Assembly: GCA_964059195.1 (NCBI GenBank)
Contig: CAXKWD010000011.1
Span: 12,618,451 to 12,682,450, forward strand
DNA from: Ectobius pallidus
Taxonomy: Eukaryota > Arthropoda > Insecta > Blattodea > Ectobiidae
Direction of reading: 5' to 3'
Length of the DNA stretch: 64,000 bases
The notes beneath the pieces are model-generated. The model saw only the letters and a program-made list of their open reading frames with translations, had not been told where the DNA came from and searched no databases. Position numbers and translations under genes: made by a program. Position 1 is the stretch's first letter; every line of letters begins with the position of its first letter. Positions 55,395 to 64,000 of the stretch are shown here, piece by piece.

Positions 55395-55770
55395 TAACAA
55401 TAGAGCGTTCGAAAACAGGATGCTTAGGAAAATATTTGGACCTAAGAGAGATGAAAATGGGACTGGAGAAAACTGCACAACGATGAGCTTCATAACCTGT
55501 ACTCGTCACCGGATATAGTAAGGGTAATTAAATCACGGAAGATGAAATGGGCTGATGTTGCGCGCATCGGGGAGGAAAGACATATCTAAAAAATATATAC
55601 GGGGAGACCCGAAGGGAAAAGACCACTTGGAAGACCTAGAGGCAGACAATATTAGGATAGATTTAAGGGAAGTCTGATTTCCTAGGGATGGTTGGATGGA
55701 GTTAGCACAGAATAGGGTTGAATGGAGGGCTCAGGTAAGCGCGGCAATCAACCTTCGGGTTCCATTAAAT
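55395..55770 (+). pseudogene. Non-LTR retrotransposon 3' fragment (WRKLHNDEL family), copy 2
   Basis: Reads FENRMLRKIFGPKRDENG, then after a frame change DWRKLHNDELHNLYSSPDIV, KSRKMKWADVARIGEERHI, then GRPEGKRPLGRPRG and WLDGVST. Near KWA a few bases are missing relative to the KWAGHVARM of the 44050 copy. Same family as that copy. Several stops; only the C-terminal end of the element remains. Confidence 0.85.
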
Positions 55771-55853
55771 AGATAATATCCTTTAGCTTACTTAGGAATT
55801 GTCTATTGCAATTGAGTAAGTAAGTAAGTTACAAAGGTTTAGAGCTTGCCTTA

Positions 55854-56556
55854 ATGGGGGACATACAGCTTTCGATTATGAAAAATAGGTGAAGTTCATT
55901 TTTTTCCTCGGGAATGAATTATTCTGCAGCCTTGTAATCTGTCATGCTCTATATTGACTAGTTCTACAATTGCATACTGTGTTATGAATTATTTTAACTA
56001 TTACTGTTAGGGGTAATTTTCATTACAAAAGGAAGCCAAATTTTGTTCACTGAAGTGCCATTTCCCTGATAATTGTTATAAATACCAATTTTTCTGAGTG
56101 ATTCTTTTTCTATCTATTTGTATATATCATATGAACAACATAATCTAGAATCTTTGGGTTATCTGCAGTATAAATATTTTTAAAAAATAATTGATTACTT
56201 CTTAATTTTTTTTACAAATTTTTACATTAGAAATATTTAAGAAAAAAATATACTATTAAAGTTACATAAATGATTCTAGATTAGTTTGTTCACTAATATC
56301 AAATATACTTGTATGCAAGATTTCACTGGAATATGTTAATAAATGTTTGAGTTATCATGAAAACGGCACTTCAGTGCACAAAATTTGGCTACCTTCAATA
56401 ACTGTAATAGTTAAATTAATTTGGAAAATAGTATGCAATTGTAGAACTAATCAATATAGAGCATGTCAGATTACAAGGCTACAGAACAATTCATTGCTGA
56501 GGAAAAAAATGAACTTCACCTATTTTCCAGCATCGAAAGCTGTATGCCCCCCCCCT
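55854..56556. mobile_element. Long foldback element, copy 2
   Basis: Same family as 26458: ATGGGGGACATACAGCTTTC at the left, GAAAGCTGTATGCCCCCCCC at the right, TA on both sides. Arms share TTCTACAATTGCATACT, CAGCCTTGTAATCTGTCATG and related blocks. 703 bp; the central hairpin is shorter than in copy 1. Confidence 0.83.
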
Positions 56557-56558
56557 TA

Positions 56559-57440
56559 CTCACTGTCGTGTTCATACAAGATACCTAAAATTATTGCTCA
56601 TGTTCAGATTAGTTACCCGAAACATACAGTCATGTTCAGACAAATTACAAGGAGATTCCATGCTCATATTTAGAAAGGTTGCCAGAAAATTCTAATTGCA
56701 TTTTGTTGTTGGTTTATTATTGTGATGACGGCATCGCCTGATACATTCGTTTAGACTACCCGCACAACAAAACCTCGTAAGCAAGCGTCTGACCGATGTA
56801 GCTCTCTACAAGAGGATTCAAAAACACATACAAACTAGTACAGATAGATGTGACCCTTAAAAGCACAGCCCGAGGATTGTATGTTTTCCCCGCAAGTTTA
56901 GTGTGCATGTAGGCTACTTTGTTGTTCATACATGTAAACAGATACAGAACGTAAAATCTGATAAAAAGATGCTCACCACTGCTCTTCATTGGACGTTTAC
57001 AATAACAGAACCTATGGGTGCTATAAATTCTGTTTTAATAGAAGTATTATCGTCACCAGTGGACAATAAGCCGGAATACAGTGTAAATTCGTAATTTATC
57101 AAAAGAGAAATTCCGACATCTATCACTCAAACAATTTTTAATAATAAAAAAATTATTTCAAATTCGATGTAACAGATAAGAATGGAAACAAAGTGCCGTA
57201 TTATTGTCCAACATACTTTCGTATGGGGCACTGTGAATTCCTACAAAATTGTAGGAGGTAAACATTTTTGGGAAGTGAGGATATGTGAAATACTACAAAA
57301 TCTGAAAAAAAATTAGAAAACTAATCCCTGCGATGTCCCTTCACAGTACCGATATCTGTGAAGCTTTCCACGTGGACTTTAGTGCCAATTTTTATAACCA
57401 ACAACCTCATAAATTGAAATATTTAAACGTAGTGAACAGA
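56559..57440. other. Unassigned stretch
   Basis: Contains a small hairpin CCTACAAAATTGTAGG at 57241-57256. Frames of 60-80 codons here are not supported. Confidence 0.4.
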
Positions 57441-57770
57441 ATGCAAGAAATAAAATAAATGTGATACTAGTTGCTCAACTATGATTTATTTTTTAACTCC
57501 CCGCCTAGGCCTTTCGGGAAGCTTGCACCATCTTCAGGGCATCTTCTTGCCGGCTTGGAGTTCCAATAATTAAAATTTGAATTTATGAGATTTTATGAAT
57601 TTTATCTTATTTTATAAATGTGACAAAATTCATTTTTTAATTTTAATTATTGGAACTCCAAGCCAGCAAAAAAATGCCCTGAAGATGGTGCAAGCGCCCC
57701 GAAAGGCCTAGGTGGAGAATTACAAAATAAATCATAGTTTTGTAACTGGTATAACGTTATTTTATTTCAT
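57441..57770. mobile_element. Foldback with Penelope-like terminal motifs
   Basis: Two inverted arms of about 120-150 bp around an AT-rich centre. Each arm carries CCTGAAGATGGTGCAAGC, then a CGAAAGGCCTAGG block, and GGAACTCCAAGC. Similarity of the pattern (GAAGATG ... CGAAAGG) to Penelope-like terminal repeats is inference. The arms differ at several positions, so it is not a fresh inversion. Confidence 0.6.
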
Positions 57771-58156
57771 TGATCGAGTTCAACAGTATTGGACATGTAT
57801 TTTAATAAGAATGCAAGAAGATGAAACACGTACGTGAGCCACGCAGCATAATAAAGAAGACATTGAAGAAAGTAACAAGAAAGGCGATTAATAAATATTT
57901 ATGTGGGCGCAACACAATATTTGATTAGTTTCTTACAGAAATAAAATATTAAGAATTTTACATATTTTATTTATTTATTTACTTTAAAAGATGTTTCGAC
58001 AGAGAAATTAATACCTAGCTTTCAAAATCTTAGTCCTATAACTTTAATGTAAAATTTTTGATAATTTTGTAATCTTAAACAATAGGCCTACTCAAAGATT
58101 AAAGATTTAACCACATCAGCCTGTATTATAGTTACTCAGTCTCGAGATTGTGTTAA
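57771..58156. other. Unassigned stretch
   Basis: Nothing recognised. Confidence 0.4.
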
Positions 58157-58400
58157 GTATTTGTATTTGTATTTGTATTTGTATTTATTTTCTTACACTG
58201 CAAATGGGTCAACAACCCGGTGGCAGTGGTGCAATAAATACCAGCCATACAGTACATATATACAAAAATGACACTACACAATAAATATCACATTAAATAC
58301 ATATACATTACACATTAAATAAATACCAGCAATACATATATACAAAAATGACACACTATACATACACTTACACATTAAATATCGCAACATCTATCCACGT
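58157..58400 (-). mobile_element. Probable LINE 3' end with (AAATAC)n tail
   Basis: On the minus strand GGGTTGTTGACCCATTTGCA leads to AATAAATACAAATACAAATA, a hexanucleotide tail of the kind left by some LINEs. The preceding UTR contains a partial duplication (ATATATACAAAAATGACAC occurs twice on +). No coding part is seen. Confidence 0.45.
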
Positions 58401-59065
58401 ACCTGATATTAAAATATATATATTTTTTTTCCATTTAAAACTATAACATAAAAAATTGCATAATGTGAATATTTTAGAACAAAAAATTATACATTATCAT
58501 ATACCCTATACAATATATTTTTAAAAATTTTGACGTTAGCAGGAAACGTTTCGAAGATTTCGAAGAAGTGGGAGAGAAAATGTTTTCTTTGTAGAAATTC
58601 ACATAACTTGTCTTTATAGGAATTCTCATATCAAAAACCTACAAACAGCAACTTTGTAGGAATTCACCTAACCCATTTTCATATAACGTTCATTCATCCA
58701 TTGCTGCTTTCACCCCTATTTCATTAGTGACGAAAAGTAGCACATCATTATATTTATCGGCTTTAGGGCATAAAATGCACATCATATTATGAAAAATGTT
58801 CAAAACTTACATTATTTGCTTTCTTCAGTGTTTCAGAAAATTTATCACCCCCAGTTACACTCGTGAATTACTTAGCTGTAGCATATGCTATTTCGTCAAT
58901 TGAAACCCAGATTTTATTAACATTGAAATTTTTTACACTGGCCATTGCATCATTGTAGTAGGTGAAAAATAGCCTTGGGGAATTTTTGACTCACTTGGAA
59001 TGCGCTGTTTTGTATATTTCACAAAAAAGCCACTAAAAATTAATTGACAAATTAATTATAAGATG
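58401..59065. other. Unassigned stretch
   Basis: Nothing recognised. Confidence 0.4.
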
Positions 59066-59076
59066 TGTTAACATAA

Positions 59077-59370
59077 ATGGGGTACGCCGTAGCGTAGTAG
59101 TTGAAGCGCTGGGCAACAAAGCGGAATGTAACGGGTTCGATCCCCGATGAGGTCGTTGGAGTTTTTCAATTGGCCTAATCCTTCTGGTGACACTATGGTC
59201 CTGGGGACGACTCAGCCTCTAACAGAAATGAGTACCTGGGGGTATAGGCGGTCGGTGCGTAAGGCTGGCAACCTTACCACCTTCACCTGCCGATGTCTAT
59301 AAATCTGGGAGCCTTAACCTACTGGAACCCTCTGGGCCTCCATGGTCTGTATAGGGAACACCTTACTTTA
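59077..59370 (+). mobile_element. tRNA-derived SINE, family B, plus strand
   Basis: Head GTACGCCGTAGCGTAGTAGT and B box GGGTTCGATCCCC, body with GTTTTTCAATTGGCCTAATC, tail GGTCTGTATAGGGAACACC. The only family B copy on the plus strand. Flanked by TGTTAACATAA and TGTTAGCATAA (one mismatch). Confidence 0.93.
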
Positions 59371-59381
59371 TGTTAGCATAA

Positions 59382-59765
59382 TTAACTATATTACATAAAT
59401 CCTTAGCTAATTATATTTTTTAATTTATCTCAGTATTTGCTGTTGGGGCCCGTCCTACATTTTCTTTATGTTTGCTATTACTATGTCGTTATAAATATTC
59501 CTTAATAGTTATTGTAGTTTTATATTTATGCACGACACAGAAAACAATCGGCCATGTTCAGACAAGTTACCTAAAACTTACATTACCGGTACGTTACATT
59601 TGAGGATATCCTTTTAACGTGCTTAATGTGACAGTATCTCATTAAACAATACTTGTATAGCCGGGTCAAAAAAGATTGGCCTCTTAAACGTCATAGTACC
59701 AAATACATAATACTGAGCCTTCTCATCTCATCATCGCCTGCCACAACGAGAAGTAATGGGTCAGC
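59382..59765. other. Unassigned stretch
   Basis: Nothing recognised. Confidence 0.4.
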
Positions 59766-59773
59766 GTATTTTG

Positions 59774-60202
59774 TAGGGATGTTTCCTCGATACTTTCGAT
59801 ACCTCGATACTCTCGATACTTGCATGGTATCGGCATCGAGCGATACTTCAGAAAACTAGCTCGATACTTTTTCGATACTTTGGTAATTCTGCAGTTAAGT
59901 GAGAATGCTAGTATTTTTTAACAAAAACTTGTAAGTGGACTCCTTCAAAAACTAATTTCAGTTTTAATGTAGAGTTTAAAAATAATGATAGGCTAATGAT
60001 GATATTAAATTTTGTCTCATTAAATATGCACACTTAATTAATTTTGTTGGTATTACACAGTTCTCTCAACTTTTAATTTTCAATATACCTATTTATTGAA
60101 ACTGGAAATGTTGACGGTATCGAGTATCGAAGTATCGAGTATCGAGTGAAAGTCGTGTATCGGTATCGAGTATCGAGAAAATCTGGTATCGACCCATCCC
60201 TA
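59774..60202 (-). mobile_element. hAT-type MITE, TATCGA family, full copy
   Basis: Exact 8 bp duplication GTATTTTG (59766-59773, 60203-60210). 429 bp, opposite orientation to the copies at 1, 25052 and 49947. At least eight TATCGA/TCGATA motifs lie within 110 bp of one end. Confidence 0.95.
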
Positions 60203-60210
60203 GTATTTTG

Positions 60211-60940
60211 TAACAACCACGGCTACGATCGATTGATATAGGCTAAGCATTATCGAACCCTCAGATTCTCGGTCACATACCTGGTTACATAGTAATGCCA
60301 TCTATGTAATTTGGGTTTGTTTCATTAGGGCACTCCGTATAATAAAGGAGACATGGTGGTTGTTTTGTCGGTGGGTTCGCCTCCAGTCCATGCATAATAC
60401 ACGCTAAAAGTAAGCCTTATTACGCCGAGCAGTCTATGCCGGAACTGCTCAAGATTATCATAAGATTAATTATCCACTTCTTGTATCATCCTCTTGTGGC
60501 GGTTGGCGTAGGCCTTAATGAAGTAGTAGACTATTTTGTTGTTTCTCCCTCTTACTCAAGAAATTGCGAATCCACAGGTAGATATCTGTGTTGAAGGCAG
60601 TAAGGAAATCTCTCAGCTCATCTCAGACCACTCATCTACCTTGAAACATGTTATATTTCTACGTAATTTGTCAAATGATTTCCCTAACCTCTCTTGATAT
60701 TTCGTACAGCGAATTTTGCATAGTTAGAAAATTTTTAATTATTGCTTAGTTATTTTGTCCCCTTAAAATCCACATCTAAATACAGTATAAAATAAATAAA
60801 TAAATAAAATCAGATAAACTGATGTAACAAAGTGCCAGAATGCTTTCGTTTAATCAATTATGATTGCAATTATGATAAGCAGAAGATTAAGTATGTCTTA
60901 AAAATATATTTCCTTTATACATATACTGTATATATATATA
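60211..60940. other. Unassigned stretch
   Basis: Mixed composition to about 60680, then AT-rich. No gene supported. Confidence 0.4.
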
Positions 60941-61203
60941 TAATCGCCTCGCTCAATTCGTTGGCAGTTAACATCAAAGAAGTCGCCGCCGCTTGGAGTA
61001 GTTGCCACACTGCACTGTGTTAGTAAACAGAGCGGGAAGATGTAGATGCAGCAAAACACTTACGTGGCAACGACATTGAGCAATGAGAGAATTGGCAACA
61101 CGAATTCAGTCAGCGGTTTCTTTTGAGAAAACCTTTTGCAGTAACAACAAACATTGTAATATGAGAACAAAGCGAGCCGCCCGTCAACGTTATGAGTGAG
61201 GCG

Positions 61204-61208
<5 letters not shown>
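60941..61208. mobile_element. MITE inserted in a TA tract
   Basis: Imperfect inverted ends TAATCGCCTCGCTCAATTCG and TGAGTGAGGCGATAATA, with TA repeats on both sides. The interior is GC-richer than its flanks. Boundaries are blurred by the TA tract. Confidence 0.55.
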
Positions 61209-61256
<48 letters not shown>

Positions 61257-61266
61257 ATATATATAT

Positions 61267-61334
<68 letters not shown>

Positions 61335-61335
61335 G

Positions 61336-61426
<91 letters not shown>

Positions 61427-61493
61427 GTATATATATGTATATAGCTCCAGAGATAGCTTCAGATATATATATATATCTGGAGCTTAACTCGGA

Positions 61494-61527
<34 letters not shown>
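61205..61527. repeat. Long (TA)n / (TATG)n tract
   Basis: About 320 bp of TA with TATG interruptions. It is broken at 61441-61495 by a short inverted repeat (AGCTCCAGAGATAGCTTCAG and its near complement ATCTGGAGCT). Frames of 78-163 codons over it are artefacts. Confidence 0.96.
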
Positions 61528-61529
<2 letters not shown>

Positions 61530-61534
61530 AGATT

Positions 61535-61605
61535 GGCCGGCTATGGGTTTTGAACCAGGGACCTCCAAAATGCTAGTCCAAGACATTTCCATCTCGGCCA
61601 CCTCG
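61535..61605 (-). mobile_element. tRNA-like fragment, serine/leucine-type head
   Basis: On the minus strand GAGGTGGCCGAGATGGAAAT (A box), then CTTGGACTAGCATTTTGGAG, then CCTGGTTCAAAACCC (B box). The order resembles a tRNA with a variable arm, but the acceptor stem is not paired, so a SINE head is more likely than a gene. Confidence 0.5.
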
Positions 61606-62256
61606 TTCAGTTTAACAGCCGCGTTTGATAAGCATATGTGAAATAATAGTGTTATTTGTCATAGCTAACTCTATTGCAATTTCAAAAGCCGTATATGAAT
61701 ACTGTAAAATAATATATTGTCATGATAACTAATTTGCATTTCATAAATTCTTTCTAATATATTACCATTAAATTAGGCACTAAATTGAGCATTACTCCGG
61801 CACCGGTCAACCGATTTGGTTCAATATCAACAGGATTCTTCCAATGGACGTTATAAATGCGTATACCAAGTTTCATGAAAATCCGATAAAGCGTATTTGA
61901 GTTATCGCGCCTACAGACACACGGACAAACGGACAGACATTTCCCGTCCTCCACACAATCTTTTAAAGTACCATACTGCCAGTTAATAATATCACCTTTA
62001 ATTCGAATTATTTTATTCAATTAGGAGTAAAATTTCATATTTAGAGTCTCATATCTTCTTAAGAGCATTTATAAATGTGCAGTAATAAGCGAAAATTAGA
62101 TTTTTCTGAAACTTTGAGGGGGAAAAAATAGCAATGAGTCTTTGAATGAAGATATAGAAGAATGAGAACTTCCTTACAAGCCTCTTCCACCATATCAGAA
62201 GCGTTATTTCGGCTTATAAAGTAAGAAGATTTACTGAAAGGCAACAAAATTTAATC
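61606..62256. other. Unassigned stretch
   Basis: Includes CCAAGTTTCATGAAAATCCG followed by TTGAGTTATCGCGCCTACAG and ACACACGGACAAACGGACAG (61868-61937), a motif style seen in dispersed insect repeats. No gene called. Confidence 0.45.
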
Positions 62257-62354
62257 GCACTAGCTTTCTGTGCGCGTTGCGAGTTCGATCTCGGCCCAGG
62301 TCGACGGTCTTTATGTGTGCAAAATTCTGGCACACCGGCGACGATCATAGGTAG
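62257..62354 (+). mobile_element. tRNA-derived SINE fragment, family F
   Basis: GTTGCGAGTTCGATCTCGGC carries a B box; CCCAGGTCGACGGTCTTTAT and AATTCTGGCACACCGGCGAC follow, an order known from widespread insect SINEs. Much of the body between these landmarks is missing. Confidence 0.6.
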
Positions 62355-62499
62355 TACATCCCCGTCATTAAATACTTAATCATATAATCAATCTCTCTTT
62401 TAGTAATTTAACAATATGTAGAGTAGTTTATACCTAAACAAGGCATCAAAGCAGACTACAGTTTAAATGTTTATGGCTGAGGTATTGCAAAACTAGACC

Positions 62500-62712
62500 G
62501 CCTGCGTGTTTCGTGGTTAGCGTCCCTGGCTACGGAACAGCATACCCGGGTTCGTTCCCCGATACGTCCTCGGATTTTTCTGTAGGAGATCTGGAACAGG
62601 ATGCACTTTGCCTCGCGGTAGAAACTGAGGAATTACTTGATTAATAAGTAGCGACTCCGGTCACGGTGGGATGGTAGGCCTACTCCCTTCAGAGATATCG
62701 TGCCAAGAAGAT
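62500..62712 (+). mobile_element. SINE family C, plus strand, internally deleted
   Basis: Head CGTGTTTCGTGGTTAGCGTC and B box GGGTTCGTTCCCC, then TACGTCCTCGGATTTTTCTG and AAGTAGCGACTCCGGTCACG. The GGCATGCTGACCACATGCC portion is deleted before the tail. Confidence 0.85.
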
Positions 62713-63524
62713 TAGTTATATACTGCAAAATGATGTTACTCTATTCCGTTGATTGAATGTGGGGCCTACTTTATGTGCTGTATTTTTTATTGTACAAGTG
62801 TTTATCTAATATAACAACTCCATTCATACACAACGTATTTGATATTGACCAATAACGTTTAGCAATCCCTAGGATATTGATAAATCAAGGTAGTTTTTAT
62901 TTATTTATTTATTTAATCAAGAATGAACATTACAGGTATACACCCAATTACAATGCTCATGACTATGCTAGCAATACATCATGTACTTACAATAACACAA
63001 ATATGAAATAGATGATTAAAAGTAGGAAAGTTAGAATAATTACCTATGTAAAGGTATGGAGTAAAGAGAATAGGAGAGAGTAAAGAGAACGAAAGGATAT
63101 GTTTGAAAGGATGCGATTTTATCAGATAAAGAGACAGATCGTTATTATATCATCATAGTAACACTGTGCAGTGATTAATATGCTACGCCAACCATCGCAA
63201 TTCCTTCAACGTTCAACTTTGATAATTGTGTTTTTTAATTAGTACTCATTCAAATAGTATGAATTTACAAATATCGGCTATTAAGTTCTTAAAAAAGTGT
63301 TTTTGTTGTTGTTATGATTTCAGTTTATTTTAATTTTGAGATAAACTATTTTCTCGTTACTATTGTTGGTAGCATTGGTTAGTATTCCATAACACAATGG
63401 ATTGCTCAATCATTTAGTATGCCGTGACCTGACAGCTGACACATTGGTGACCTAAACCATACAAGTAAGAATGTAATTATTATTTACCGGTGTATAATCT
63501 ATTACATGTTATTCATGGAATAGT
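62713..63524. other. Unassigned stretch, possible LINE tail
   Basis: (TTTA)n at 62897-62922 followed by moderately complex DNA to 63010 could be the minus-strand 3' end of a LINE with an (AAAT)n tail. Otherwise nothing recognised. Confidence 0.3.
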
Positions 63525-63590
63525 CGTAATAAATCCCATTCGAGATTCAGAGTTTCATTATATAAATTCGTAATCTCTCCTGGGATTACA
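63525..63590. repeat. Inverted pair of minisatellite-like units
   Basis: ATTCGTAATCTCTCCTGGGA plus TTAC at 63566-63589 is the exact complement of a variant unit in the 29-31 kb array (present at about 29645-29668). GTAATAAATCCCATTCGAGA at 63525 is a diverged forward unit. Together they form a short imperfect hairpin. Confidence 0.8.
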
Positions 63591-64000
63591 TGCGATGAAA
63601 ACCGTTGTTCTTTTTCTACAGTAATAAAATGACTTCAGAATTAAAAGAGTTCTCACATACTGTTTATCGTTTAAGATTAATTTTTTCTCTTTTTCTATGT
63701 TCTTGAATAGTACTACGAATCAAATTTAATAATTAGGTCCAAGCGTTATTAAAAATGCAAATAAGTCATTAGGCTTCTGAGGAAGACAAATGAGAAGACA
63801 ATTACAATGAAAAGAAATATAACACAATTAAATATTTCTATGAATGGTAAAACTAAATTATTGCGTTCATCTTTTGTAATAGGAGTTTAACATAACACTA
63901 ACAACTTAATCAGGATTAAAACCTGTGCCTTTAGTTAGTTGGCTGAATAACCTCAGCTTCATGGTGCGGATAATGTCTGACAAATAATCATCTAATTAAT
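63591..64000. other. Unassigned stretch
   Basis: Nothing recognised to the end of the window. Confidence 0.4.

Noticed and set aside
61110..61601. 163- and 112-codon frames rich in Tyr-Ile
   Set aside because: They are translations of the (TA)n tract.
61535..61605. Functional tRNA gene
   Set aside because: A and B boxes are present, but the acceptor stem does not pair and the anticodon region is not convincing.

Overview
The window looks like intergenic, repeat-dominated DNA from a large insect genome. Base composition is strongly AT-rich, no intact host gene can be recognised, and almost every stretch I can classify is a transposable-element copy or a decayed fragment of one. The mix (several tRNA-derived SINE families, many non-LTR retrotransposon 3' ends, mariner deletion derivatives, numerous hAT and TA-flanked MITEs, long AAT microsatellites, frequent AGGCCT hexamers) suggests a hemimetabolous insect such as a cockroach-like polyneopteran. 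That assignment is inference, not a database result.

Layout. 0-13 kb: MITEs, SINEs, and a nested cluster at 7.4-10.1 kb in which a SINE sits in a hAT MITE, which sits in an older element that was also split by a pair of related MITEs. A decayed non-LTR element with a 768-residue open frame (minus strand) follows at 10.1-12.6 kb. 13-28 kb: more MITEs and SINEs, a retrocopy resembling prothymosin (20.0-20.3 kb), a broken MADF-domain gene (22.3-22.6 kb), an unassigned open frame (23.7-24.2 kb) and a 0.85 kb foldback element. 28-32 kb: a reverse-transcriptase remnant followed by a 2.2 kb minisatellite of 31 bp units with dimer and 248 bp higher-order structure. 32-49 kb: MITEs, two mariner deletion derivatives, a hAT transposase remnant with a MITE inside it, and several retrotransposon 3' fragments. 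49-64 kb: a perfect 134 bp palindrome, a 5'-truncated R2-like retrotransposon with a 606-residue frame, further MITEs, SINEs and foldbacks, a (TA)n tract and an inverted pair of minisatellite-like units.

The elements do not form a pathway; they record successive insertions. Exact 8 bp duplications (hAT), TA duplications (Tc1/mariner-like), a TAA duplication (PIF/Harbinger-like) and 9-13 bp duplications (SINEs) allow boundaries and nesting order to be read directly. I found no CRISPR array, no convincing functional tRNA or rRNA gene, and no evidence for a new multi-gene system. The strongest oddities are the MITE pair that appears to have inserted as one unit, the higher-order minisatellite, and the perfect palindrome.
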